Of a DNA stretch of 64,000 nt, positions 53,517 to 62,121 are shown in pieces. This DNA comes from an uncultured Eubacteriales bacterium (lineage in GTDB: Bacteria; Bacillota; Clostridia; TANB77; CAG-508). The translations under genes and the position numbers were made by a program. The DNA is taken from the NCBI GenBank assembly GCA_905203305.1, contig CAJKVH010000002.1:1-64000 (forward strand). Direction: 5' to 3'. The notes beneath the pieces were generated by a model. That model ran no database searches. It saw only the letters and a list, made by a program, of their open reading frames with translations, and was not told the DNA's origin. Positions within the stretch are counted from its first letter, which is position 1. Every line of letters begins with the position of its first letter.

Positions 53517-54323
53517 CTTGTTTTCATTGATTTTTTCTGATATTTGATTCTTTACTTCTTCTTTTTTCTCTGATATTGTATTTTTTACATCTTGTGCTTT
53601 TTCATTTAAATTATTTTTTACTTCAATTGCACTTTCTTTAACCTCTTCTTTTATTTCCTTTATTTTTGTTTTTATTGCTACAAGTTTAGGGTAAGCATTA
53701 ACAAGTCTTTTGTACATCCAAGATCTTGAACTTAATATTTCTCTTACCTTCTTTGTTATTTGTTCTGTATTGTCTTGTCTTCCTTCACGTCCAACTTGAA
53801 CTGTTGTTTTTCTAAATCCTAAAATTACAATTGTTGATAAAACATTATCTACTAAATAAATTGCCAATAATATTATTGCAATGATATTTAAAATGCTTGG
53901 ATCTACCTTATTAAATCCACTTATTATTAATGGATTAGTAACATAAGTAAGTATCATTCCAAAAATTCCAAATGGTATCATTGTTCCTAAACATACTCTT
54001 CCATCAATATTAAATTTTCTTTTGCTATAATCCCACCATCTTGCTTTAAAAACTTTTTCCATAACCCAACTTGTTGCATATTCCAAAACAGAACACGTAA
54101 GAAGTGTCATAAAAAATAATATTAATGGATCATATGAATATCTATATAGTAAAAGTGTTATTGCTACTGCTCCCCATCCATATATTGGACAGTATGGTCC
54201 AATTAAAAATCCCCTGTTTATAAATCTTTTGTATTCTATTAATTTACAAGTTACTTCAAGTAACCAACCTGCTATAGAATATATCATAAATAGTAAAAAA
54301 TACTGTGTTAATGTTAATTCCAT
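53511..54323 (-). CDS. CmpB-like (putative type IV ABC permease) membrane protein
   Basis: 270 residues with about five or six membrane helices and the family pattern FMIYSIAGWLLEVTCKLI, NRGFLIGPYCPIYGWGA, LEYATSWVMEKVFKARWWDYSKRKFNIDGRVCLGTM. After residue 200 comes a long Lys/Glu coiled-coil tail (KEIKEEVKESAIEVKNNLNEKA). The family is annotated as a putative ABC permease but has no proven transport role. It is 20 bases upstream of nothing else on its strand and follows pyrG by 20 bases, so the two may be co-transcribed. Confidence 0.8.
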   Translation of the reverse strand: MELTLTQYFLLFMIYSIAGWLLEVTCKLIEYKRFINRGFLIGPYCPIYGWGAVAITLLLYRYSYDPLILFFMTLLTCSVLEYATSWVMEKVFKARWWDYSKRKFNIDGRVCLGTMIPFGIFGMILTYVTNPLIISGFNKVDPSILNIIAIILLAIYLVDNVLSTIVILGFRKTTVQVGREGRQDNTEQITKKVREILSSRSWMYKRLVNAYPKLVAIKTKIKEIKEEVKESAIEVKNNLNEKAQDVKNTISEKKEEVKNQISEKINENKK

Positions 54324-54343
54324 TTTCTTTTCTCCATTTAAAA

Positions 54344-55942
54344 TTATTTTTTCGCTGCTTTTATTAGTCCAACAAATAATGGTGCTGGTCTATTTGGTCT
54401 TGATTTTAATTCAGGATGAAATTGTCCTGCTATAAAATATGGATGCTCTTTTAGTTCTACAATTTCAACTAAACTTCCATCTGGTGAAACTCCTGAACAT
54501 GTAAGTCCAGCATTTTCTAGTCTTTCTTTATAATCATTGTTATATTCAAATCTATGTCTATGTCTTTCATCTATTTTATTTGTTCCATAAACTTCATTTG
54601 CTAAACTTCCTTCTTTTATTACACATGGATAACTTCCAAGACGCATTGTTCCGCCTTTTTTCTTTATCTCTTTTTGTGTTTCCATTATGTGGATTACAGG
54701 ATTTTTTGTGTTGCTACTAAATTCTGCTGAATTTGCATCTTTTATTCCTAATACGTTTCTTGCATATTCTATTACTGTCATTTGCATTCCTAGACAAATT
54801 CCTAAAAATGGTACTTTTTCTTCTCTTGCGTATTTTATTGTTTCTATCATTCCTTCAATTCCACGGTCTCCAAAACCTCCTGGAACTACTATTCCATCAT
54901 ATTTTGATAATTTTTCTTTTACATTTTCTGGCACTATTGTTTCTGAGTCTACCATTTCAACTTCTACTTTTACTTTATTTTCAAAGCCTGCATGTTGTAA
55001 ACTTTCTACAACTGATATATAAGAATCTTCTAGTTTTACATATTTTCCTACTATAGCGATTTTTACTTTTTCTTCTGGATTTATTGTTCTTATATTTTCT
55101 ACCATTTCTTCCCATTTTGAATTATCTGGAACATAACTATCTAATCTTAAATGGTTGCAAGCTTCTCTTGCTAATCCTTCTTTTTCTAGCATTAATGGCA
55201 CTGCATATAGACAATCTGCTGTTCTATTTTGAATAACACTTGTTTTTCTTACATTGCAAAATAATGCTAATTTTTCTCTTATATTTTCTGGTATTTCATG
55301 TTCTGATCTACATACTAATATATCTGGTTGAATTCCTAAACTTTGTAATTCTTTTACAGAGTGTTGTGTTGGTTTTGATTTTATTTCGTTAGATCCAGAA
55401 ATATATGGAAGTAATGTTACATGTACATATAAAACATCTTCTTTATTTTTTTCTAGTCCAACTTGTCTTATTGCTTCTATTATTGATAATCCCTCTATAT
55501 CTCCAACTGTTCCTCCAACTTCTGTTATTACAATATCAACATCTGTATCTTCGAAACTATATATTTTTTCTTTTATTTCATTTGTAACATGTGGTATTAC
55601 TTGTACAGTTTTTCCAAGATAATCTCCTCTTCTTTCCTTTTCAAGTACTGATAAATATACCTTTCCCATTGTTACACTTGAATTTTTTGTTAAGTTTTCA
55701 TCTATAAATCTTTCATAATGTCCTAAATCTAAATCTGTTTCTGCTCCATCATCTGTTACAAATACTTCTCCATGTTCATATGGACTCATTGTTCCAGGGT
55801 CTACATTTAGATATGGGTCAAATTTTTGTATTGTTACTTTGTATCCTCTATTTTTTAATAGTCTTCCAAGTGATGCTGCTGTTATTCCTTTTCCTAGTCC
55901 TGATACTACTCCGCCAGTTACAAATATGTATTTTGTGTTCAT
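54344..55942 (-). CDS. pyrG: CTP synthase
   Basis: Makes CTP from UTP, ATP and glutamine. 532 residues: N-terminal synthase domain with FVTGGVVSGLGKGITAASLGRLLK and NVDPGTMSPYEHGEVFV, and a C-terminal class I glutamine amidotransferase with GGFGDRG, FLGICLGMQ (nucleophile Cys) and the His-Glu pair in QFHPEL. Upstream lies a structured AT-rich leader. Confidence 0.97.
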   Translation of the reverse strand: MNTKYIFVTGGVVSGLGKGITAASLGRLLKNRGYKVTIQKFDPYLNVDPGTMSPYEHGEVFVTDDGAETDLDLGHYERFIDENLTKNSSVTMGKVYLSVLEKERRGDYLGKTVQVIPHVTNEIKEKIYSFEDTDVDIVITEVGGTVGDIEGLSIIEAIRQVGLEKNKEDVLYVHVTLLPYISGSNEIKSKPTQHSVKELQSLGIQPDILVCRSEHEIPENIREKLALFCNVRKTSVIQNRTADCLYAVPLMLEKEGLAREACNHLRLDSYVPDNSKWEEMVENIRTINPEEKVKIAIVGKYVKLEDSYISVVESLQHAGFENKVKVEVEMVDSETIVPENVKEKLSKYDGIVVPGGFGDRGIEGMIETIKYAREEKVPFLGICLGMQMTVIEYARNVLGIKDANSAEFSSNTKNPVIHIMETQKEIKKKGGTMRLGSYPCVIKEGSLANEVYGTNKIDERHRHRFEYNNDYKERLENAGLTCSGVSPDGSLVEIVELKEHPYFIAGQFHPELKSRPNRPAPLFVGLIKAAKK

Positions 55943-55954
55943 TTTTTCTCCTTT

Positions 55955-56095
55955 TCTAAAACCAAATTTTATTTTTAATAAAAAAATAAAAAAAGATTAA
56001 AACTTTAACTACCAGAAAATTTGGTTTTTTTTTTCCTAAAATTGCTTTTAGAAAAAATTTTCATAGTTAATTTTAATCTACTTTTCCATTATAAT
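55955..56095 (-). promoter_or_regulatory. Structured pyrG leader with alternative pairings
   Basis: On the minus strand, TTAACTATGAAAATTTT can pair with AAATTTTCTGGTAGTTAA. The overlapping AACCAAATTTT can instead pair with AAAATTTGGTT near the ribosome binding site. A run of ten A precedes AACCAAATT. Alternative stems ahead of pyrG suggest attenuation, as is known by another mechanism in Bacillus pyrG. I see no GGGC start-site motif. Confidence 0.5.
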
Positions 56096-56186
56096 ATCTT
56101 TTTTATATTTTGGCAAGTATTTTTTTCAATTTAATAAAAATATGTGGACATAATTTTATTCCTGTCCACATATTTTCTTGTAGATA

Positions 56187-56861
56187 TCACTTTATAATAT
56201 CTACAATTTGCTCTAAAGAAGTTATTTCATGTGTTACGTTAAGCGACGTTTTATTTTCTTTTCCATCTGGATTGAACCAAATGCAATCAATATTTGCCGT
56301 ATTTGCAAATTGGATGTCACTTTCAAGTGAATCACCTATAATTATTGAACTATTTTCTGTTCCTGGCTTGATTACTCTTTTTACAGTTAATGGATTTGGT
56401 TTTAAAAAGTTTTCTTCTGCACTATAAACTTTTTCCATATAATCTAAAATCCCAAAATCTTTCATCTGAGAAATCTGCCTTTCAAGCCACCAGTCTGTTA
56501 AAACTATGTTTTGCTTTCCTCTTTTTTGGAGAGTTTCAAGTACATTTTTTGCGCCTAGTGTTAAGTCATTACAACTTATAGTATTCCAACAGTCTAAAAA
56601 TTCTTTTCCTGAAATTCCTGTAAAAAACAATCCCGGCATTGTCTTTTCAATTATTTTGTATGCTTCGTTTTTGGTTACTTTTCTGGATTTAAAATGTCTA
56701 TTGTATTCTTCTATCATATACAAAAAATCCATTTTCATTTTCTCATCGCATTTAATATTTAACTTGTCGCATATCATTTCAATCGCACATCCGCGATGTC
56801 TCCAAATAGTTCCGTCTAAGTCCCAATAAATATTCTGGTACTGTTTTTCTAACTTCTTCAT
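56187..56861 (-). CDS. HAD-superfamily hydrolase
   Basis: 224 residues. HAD motif I YWDLDGTIWRHRG (nucleophile and acid/base Asp), motif II VLTDWW, motif III Lys in AEENFLKPNPLTV, motif IV IIGDSLESDIQFA. The helical cap (about 20-85) fits a small phosphatase such as a YjjG-like nucleotidase. Substrate not determined. It is monocistronic, divergent from deoD, and possibly linked to nucleotide salvage by that neighbour. Confidence 0.85.
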   Translation of the reverse strand: MKKLEKQYQNIYWDLDGTIWRHRGCAIEMICDKLNIKCDEKMKMDFLYMIEEYNRHFKSRKVTKNEAYKIIEKTMPGLFFTGISGKEFLDCWNTISCNDLTLGAKNVLETLQKRGKQNIVLTDWWLERQISQMKDFGILDYMEKVYSAEENFLKPNPLTVKRVIKPGTENSSIIIGDSLESDIQFANTANIDCIWFNPDGKENKTSLNVTHEITSLEQIVDIIK

Positions 56862-57016
56862 TTTTTTACCTCCATAATATGATAAAAATTATACAGTTAC
56901 GATGTTCTTAATTATATCATCCGCCTGACATTATGTCAATTTTTTAATTCTTAAAATATTTACTTGTATATTATATTTTATTTGTATATAATACCAATAA
57001 AAAAGGAGGAATGAAT

Positions 57017-57730
57017 ATGGGAACACCACATAATAATGCAAACTTTGGAGAAATAGCAAAAAATGTAATTATGCCAGGAGATCCAAATAGAGCTAAATTA
57101 ATTGCTGAAAAATATTTAGAAAATTATAAACTAGTAAGTGACGTTAGGGGTATTTATGCTTTTACAGGAACATATAATGGAAAAGATGTAACTATTATGG
57201 CCTCTGGTATGGGAATGCCAAGTATGGGTATTTACTCTTATGAGCTTTTTAAATTTTATGATGTAGATAATATTATAAGAATTGGTTCTTGCGGTGCTAT
57301 GAGTCCTGAACTTGATATGTTTGATGTAATTTTAAGTAAAAACGTTTATACAGAAGGTAATTATGCTTTAACATTTGCTAGTGAAAACACACATATTATT
57401 AATTCTAGCGAAACTTTAAATAAAAAAATTATAGATACTGCAAATGAAAAAAAATTAAACTTAATAGTTGGAAATACAGTTTGTACTGAAGTTTTTGACG
57501 AATATATAATAAAACTTGATGAATATAAAAATAGAATTCCCAAAGATTTTAACCCTATTTCTGCAGAAATGGAGGCATTTGCACTTTTATATAATGCTTA
57601 TAAATTAGGTAAAAATGCAAGTTGTCTTATGACTGTTGTTGATTCTATTTATAAAAATACTCATGCAACTTCTGAAGAAAGAGAACAAGGTTTAACAAAA
57701 ATGATTGAACTTGCATTAGATAGTATATAA
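57017..57730 (+). CDS. deoD: Purine nucleoside phosphorylase, DeoD type
   Basis: Cleaves purine (deoxy)ribonucleosides with phosphate to free base and (deoxy)ribose-1-phosphate. About 237 residues from MGTPHNNANFGEIAKNVIMPGDPNRA. GMGMPSMGIYSYELF, RIGSCGAMSPELDMFDVI and the SAEMEAFALLYNA substrate motif are diagnostic of the hexameric DeoD family. I chose 57017 because GGAGG stands eight bases upstream; the ATG at 57011 is too close to it. It is one of few native plus-strand genes, with no in-frame CGG. Confidence 0.95.
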   Translation: MGTPHNNANFGEIAKNVIMPGDPNRAKLIAEKYLENYKLVSDVRGIYAFTGTYNGKDVTIMASGMGMPSMGIYSYELFKFYDVDNIIRIGSCGAMSPELDMFDVILSKNVYTEGNYALTFASENTHIINSSETLNKKIIDTANEKKLNLIVGNTVCTEVFDEYIIKLDEYKNRIPKDFNPISAEMEAFALLYNAYKLGKNASCLMTVVDSIYKNTHATSEEREQGLTKMIELALDSI

Positions 57731-57771
57731 ACTAAAATTGACTGCTTTTTGCGGTCAATTTTAGTTTTCTA
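57731..57771. terminator. Bidirectional terminator between deoD and yunB
   Basis: AACTAAAATTGAC pairs exactly with GTCAATTTTAGTT around an 11-base loop, followed by TTT on plus. Confidence 0.85.
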
Positions 57772-58442
57772 TATTAAAATAATTTTGTGGAATTTCTCCG
57801 ATAATTACATTTTCCATTAATAATACTTGGTTTGAAACATTTGCTTCAAAATTTTCATACGGAGTTAATATATTTACAATGCAATTTACTTGTAAATATA
57901 CTCTATGTATTGTCTGATTTATCCCTTTAGATTCAAATTCACTTTTTATTTCTGTGTTTACTTTTCCTATTGAAGATAAATTTATTTTTATATTTGGTCC
58001 TATACTCGACAGTAACCTACTTCCCAAAAAGCTTCCTATTGCAAGCTTTATTTCAGTATCTTCGTAATTATCCAAACTATTTTGTATATTTATTGCAATA
58101 TCAGATGTTATCTCATTTATTGTTAATATATTTGCATTTATCATTTTCATGTTTCCGTTTTTCATCTTTTTCAATTGTAAACATATCTTCATACTTATAG
58201 TTTGCCATTACTTTTGTTGTTTCTTCATTTGTTACAATTGTTGCAATTTCATGAGCTTTATTTTCACATAGTGTTCTAAAAATTGGATCTATCGATTTAT
58301 TTAATGCTACAAAAACTATGATTGCAATAAATATTGTTACCATTATAAAAAAAATACTATTGCTTTTATTTTTCTTTCTCTTTTTAAAAATATCACATCT
58401 TGCTCTTGAATATATTTTATATTGCAACTTGTTCTCTTTCAT
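57761..58442 (-). CDS. yunB: Sporulation protein YunB, with an in-frame CGG that needs a +1 shift
   Basis: YunB is a mother-cell sporulation protein under SigE control in Bacillus. The ATG at 58442 overlaps the end of the SipL-like gene by 26 bases. The zero frame has one membrane helix (about 29-47, IFFIMVTIFIAIIVFVAL) and ENKAHEIATIVTNEETTKVM, and reaches DEK, CGG at 58155-58157, then a stop about 13 codons later. Skipping the C gives GNMKMINANILTINEI and runs on through IKLAIGSFLGSRLL, IKSEFESKGINQTIHRVYL and VIIGEIPQNYFN to 57761, about 226 residues, matching YunB throughout. So the gene needs either a +1 shift or a repair of one base. Confidence 0.85.
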
Positions 58443-59994
58443 CTTTATTTTTTTCTTTCTTTATATATTTAAATTTCGGAATATAAATTTTTTGTCCTAT
58501 GTTTATAATATTTTCGTCTTCAATCCCATTCATTCTAGCTATTTCTTCAACTGTGCTATTAAATTTTTTTGCGATTTTCCATAATGAATCTCCAGGTTTT
58601 GCAATATATAAAATTAAACTATCATAATCTTCCTCTTCTTTTTCATCTTTTGATAATTCAACATTGTCTATAATATTCATTCCTATATTTTTTAAGTTTC
58701 TACTTTCAATGTCTATATCAACTTTCCCTTCTATTTCTCCACCTGATCTTACCTCGAATTTTTGATCTTCTACTAAAATTTCTGTTTCTAAATAAATATT
58801 TTCACTTCTATTTTCATTATCTAAAGACACTTCAAATGGTATTTTTCCATTTCTTGAACTTATACTATTGTCTTTATTAAATATGAAATTTATGTTTAAT
58901 TCTCCCGAATATGTTATTTTTGAATTTGATATCTCTGTATTTATTAAATTTGGTATAATTTCAACATCTAATAAATTTTGTTCTTCTATATCTGTAAAAT
59001 TTATATTTTCTTTTATTGAAAAATTTTTTTGTGTCTTTTTTATATTATTCATAGATGATATTTTCTTTTGAGAAAATTCTAAATTGCAAGTTGGGCTATA
59101 TAGGTCTTGAATTAAATTTATTTGTTTATTTTCATATGCCATGCAACTTTCTTCTATTTCTATTTCCACATAAATTGAATTTTCTCCAGATGAATTTGGC
59201 TTAATTATCATATTTTTTATTTCATAATCTATATCACAAATATTGCTTTCTGAAACATTTTGGATATCTATAAATCCTACAACTGGTATTTTTCCTGTAA
59301 TTTTTCCTATTCTATTGTCTTCTGTTAAATACATTATTTTTATTTTTGCCTCTGCCTTAGCTAGTATTTTATTATAGCTTATCTTCATATCTTTATCGAC
59401 AAGTTTTATATCTACATTTAAAATTTCCGCTAATTCATCATTTTGATCTACATTAAAAGTATCTTTTGCATATACCGATGTTTTTCCATTTCCTATTAAA
59501 GAATTTACATTAAAACTTTTTTCTAAAGTTTGTATATCTTCTACATTATTGATTTTATTTACAATTTCTATTTCTTCATTCGAAAAAGCTTTTATTGTAA
59601 CTTCCATACTGGCTTTTAGCTTTATCTTTCTTCCATTTATTACTTTACATTCTATATCCTTTAATATGTATTCTACTTTTAAATTCATTCCTTCTCTTAC
59701 ACCATTTACCGCAATATTTTCTGAAAAATCCATATTGCAGTTTAGTCCCCTTAAATTATCTTCTTTACTATCTGGTAAATACATTACATATGTATTTATA
59801 CATCCTTCAATTTTGACCTTATCTTCTGAAATTTCTTTTTTATATAAACAAATATTTCCAGATGTATTTATTGTACTTAATATGTCTGGTTTAGAATCTG
59901 GAACTATCATATCACTATCTATAAAAAGAACTTCCTTTTTTTCTGCAACTATTTTATTAATACATATATTTTCTTTGCTTACTTGTACCTCCAT
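58417..59994 (-). CDS. SPOCS (DUF3794) and LysM protein, SipL-like spore coat morphogen
   Basis: 525 residues: SPOCS-type domain at about 10-120 (VLFIDSDMIVPDSKPDILSTI, VKIEGCINTYVMYLPD), a second related region at about 140-250, a third at about 320-430, and one C-terminal LysM (YIAKPGDSLWKIAKKFNSTVEEIARMNGI, about 460-505). This matches the SipL layout of clostridia, where the protein joins the SpoIVA coat base to other coat layers through its LysM. Overlap with yunB suggests joint sporulation expression. Confidence 0.85.
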   Translation of the reverse strand: MEVQVSKENICINKIVAEKKEVLFIDSDMIVPDSKPDILSTINTSGNICLYKKEISEDKVKIEGCINTYVMYLPDSKEDNLRGLNCNMDFSENIAVNGVREGMNLKVEYILKDIECKVINGRKIKLKASMEVTIKAFSNEEIEIVNKINNVEDIQTLEKSFNVNSLIGNGKTSVYAKDTFNVDQNDELAEILNVDIKLVDKDMKISYNKILAKAEAKIKIMYLTEDNRIGKITGKIPVVGFIDIQNVSESNICDIDYEIKNMIIKPNSSGENSIYVEIEIEESCMAYENKQINLIQDLYSPTCNLEFSQKKISSMNNIKKTQKNFSIKENINFTDIEEQNLLDVEIIPNLINTEISNSKITYSGELNINFIFNKDNSISSRNGKIPFEVSLDNENRSENIYLETEILVEDQKFEVRSGGEIEGKVDIDIESRNLKNIGMNIIDNVELSKDEKEEEDYDSLILYIAKPGDSLWKIAKKFNSTVEEIARMNGIEDENIINIGQKIYIPKFKYIKKEKNKDEREQVAI

Positions 59995-60066
59995 AAAATA
60001 ACCTCCTAATATAATTTATTATAATTATATTAAGAGGTTATAATTTTATGCCTTTTCTTATTTATA

Positions 60067-60516
60067 TTAGCAACAATTTTTTATTGATCCTTTACAGTCA
60101 CATATATTTTCTAAAGTATCTGTAAATTCTTTATTTCCTATTGTTTGTCCATGATGAGCTAAATCTCCCATAGTTAATATTCCCACTATTTTATTTTGTT
60201 CATTTACAACAGGAACTCTTCTTATTTGATTTTTTGACATAGTTTCTTGTGCTTGGTAAACATCCTCATTGCAGCCACAAGTACATACATTTTTAGTCAT
60301 TATTTCACTAACTGGTGTTTCTTTTGAATTTTTATCGCAAGCCACTGTTCTTAGTACAATATCTCTATCTGTTATAAGTCCAACTACGCACTTGTTATCA
60401 TCACATACTGGTATACATCCTATGTGATTTTCATTCATAATTCTTGCCGCATCATATACTTTGCAGTCTGGTTTTACAAAACATACATCTTGGCACATAC
60501 ATTCATCAACTTTCAT
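60067..60516 (-). CDS. CBS-pair protein with Cys-rich ends
   Basis: 149 residues, two CBS domains (about 7-60, ECMCQDVCFVKPDCKVYDAARIM ... VVGLITDRDIVLRTVA; about 72-128, EIMTKNVCTCGCNEDVYQAQ ... VVGILTMGDLAHHG). Stand-alone CBS pairs sense adenosine nucleotides in characterised cases. Unusual here are many cysteines (CMCQDVC, CTCGC, and a CDCKGSIKNCC tail), which suggest metal or redox binding (inference). Confidence 0.85.
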   Translation of the reverse strand: MKVDECMCQDVCFVKPDCKVYDAARIMNENHIGCIPVCDDNKCVVGLITDRDIVLRTVACDKNSKETPVSEIMTKNVCTCGCNEDVYQAQETMSKNQIRRVPVVNEQNKIVGILTMGDLAHHGQTIGNKEFTDTLENICDCKGSIKNCC

Positions 60517-60602
60517 TTTTTTCCCTTCTTCTATATTTAATTTATGAGTAATTTTTATAAATTAAAATCACTCAACATTATTGTTTGTAAATAATAAAAA
60601 AA

Positions 60603-60645
60603 TATACTGGAAAAGAAGCTCTAAAATCTTTTCCAGTATTATCCA
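60603..60645 (-). terminator. Intrinsic terminator of prmC
   Basis: ATACTGGAAAAG pairs exactly with CTTTTCCAGTAT around a 12-base loop and is followed by seven T on the minus strand. Confidence 0.85.
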
Positions 60646-61484
60646 ATTTGAGAAATTATTACTCTATCATTCTCGCATAAATCTCTTAAGCAACGAATAT
60701 TTACATATCTTTTTTTACTTTCTAATATTTGCTTTACTGCAATTCTTTGATTGTACCCTATTTCTAAGCATAAAAATCCCTGTCTATTTAAAAATTTATA
60801 TCCACTATCTGAAATTTTTCTATAAAAGTCTAATCCATCTTTTCCTCCATCTAGTGCTAACTTAGGTTCTCTTTGCACATCTTTTGAAAGTGTTCTTATT
60901 GTTTCTGTTTCTATATATGGTGGATTTGATACTATTATGTCAAATTTTTTATCTTTTAGCTTTTCAAATAAATTTGATTCTATAAACTCAATATTATTTT
61001 TTACTCCATTTAGTTCAGCATTCTTTTTAGCTATTTGTAATGCTTTTGGGCTTATATCTACTGCACATATATGCACATTTTTTACATACTTCGCAAGCGA
61101 TATAGCTATTGCTCCACTTCCTGTACATAAATCTAAAATAGTAGTATTATTTATTCCTTCTGCAAGTTTTATTACCTCTTCAACTAATATTTCAGTATCT
61201 GCTCTTGGTATTAATACATCTTTTGTGACAAGAAAATTTAATTTCATAAATTCTTGTCTTCCTGTTATATATTGTAGAGGTTCTCCTAAAATTAATCTTT
61301 TTACATTTCTTATATATCTATCTCTTTCTATTGGGGTGACTTCTTTTGTGTCATATATCATTAAATATTCTTTTGATTTTTTTAGTGTTGCTTGTAATAA
61401 CATTCTTGCTTTAATTTTAGGTGCATCTATATTTTCATTTTTTAACATTATTACTGCTTGATTTAATAGTTCTTTTATTGTCAT
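60639..61484 (-). CDS. prmC: Peptide chain release factor N5-glutamine methyltransferase
   Basis: Methylates the Gln of the GGQ motif of RF1/RF2. 281 residues: N-terminal helical domain (about 1-80, IKELLNQAVIMLKNENIDAPKIKARMLLQ), LIPRADTEILVEEVI, SAM-binding ILDLCTGSGAIAISLA, and the catalytic IIVSNPPYIETETI. Normal length. It starts 12 bases after pgsA ends. Confidence 0.95.
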   Translation of the reverse strand: MTIKELLNQAVIMLKNENIDAPKIKARMLLQATLKKSKEYLMIYDTKEVTPIERDRYIRNVKRLILGEPLQYITGRQEFMKLNFLVTKDVLIPRADTEILVEEVIKLAEGINNTTILDLCTGSGAIAISLAKYVKNVHICAVDISPKALQIAKKNAELNGVKNNIEFIESNLFEKLKDKKFDIIVSNPPYIETETIRTLSKDVQREPKLALDGGKDGLDFYRKISDSGYKFLNRQGFLCLEIGYNQRIAVKQILESKKRYVNIRCLRDLCENDRVIISQIG

Positions 61485-61495
61485 TTTATCACCTT

Positions 61496-62092
61496 CTATT
61501 TATCTTTTAATAAATCTTTACCACCTTTCAAATAATCCCATCCAGAAAATACTGTTGCAACAACTGATACTAGCATCATCATTGTTGTAAGTAAATTTAT
61601 ATAAAATCTAATTCCTGTAAGTTCTCCTACAAAACATTCTCCAAAATTCCCAATATCCACATAAGCTAATATTATTGCAATCATTTGCGTTACTGTCTTT
61701 AATTTTCCCCAAATTGAAGCTGCAATTACTTCTCCTCCATTTTGTGAGGCAATTAATCTATATCCAGAAACTACAAACTCTCTAAATAATATTATTATTG
61801 GAATCCATGCTGGAATTTTTCCAAAATCAACCAACATTATTAATGCTGCTAATACTAAAATTTTATCTGCTATTGGATCTAAGAATTTGCCAAATGTTGT
61901 AACTAAATTTCTTGATCTTGCAATTGAGCCATCTAATTTATCTGTTATAGATGCTATTATAAATATTAAGTCTATTATTAAAAAAGTAATTGGTATTCCT
62001 AAAAATTCTCCTTGTATATTTAAAAATGGGATTATAACCATTATTGGCACTAGTATTATTCTAAATATTGTTAATTTGTTTGGCAAATTCAT
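61496..62092 (-). CDS. pgsA: CDP-diacylglycerol-glycerol-3-phosphate 3-phosphatidyltransferase
   Basis: Makes phosphatidylglycerol phosphate from CDP-diacylglycerol. 198 residues, about five membrane helices, with the CDP-alcohol transferase motif spread over DKLDGSIARSRN and GKFLDPIADK (the D-G-A-R-G-D-D residues). NLPNKLTIFRIILVPIMV is the usual N-terminus. It sits between ctpA and prmC. Confidence 0.94.
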   Translation of the reverse strand: MNLPNKLTIFRIILVPIMVIIPFLNIQGEFLGIPITFLIIDLIFIIASITDKLDGSIARSRNLVTTFGKFLDPIADKILVLAALIMLVDFGKIPAWIPIIILFREFVVSGYRLIASQNGGEVIAASIWGKLKTVTQMIAIILAYVDIGNFGECFVGELTGIRFYINLLTTMMMLVSVVATVFSGWDYLKGGKDLLKDK

Positions 62093-62121
62093 TTTCTTTT
62101 TCCTTCCATCTTGTAATCTTA

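Noticed and set aside
13795..58442. Four independent sequencing errors or pseudogenes as the sole explanation of the frame breaks
   Set aside because: All four breaks coincide with the only in-frame CGG codons found in native genes and all are repaired by the same one-base skip. Not fully excluded without reads.
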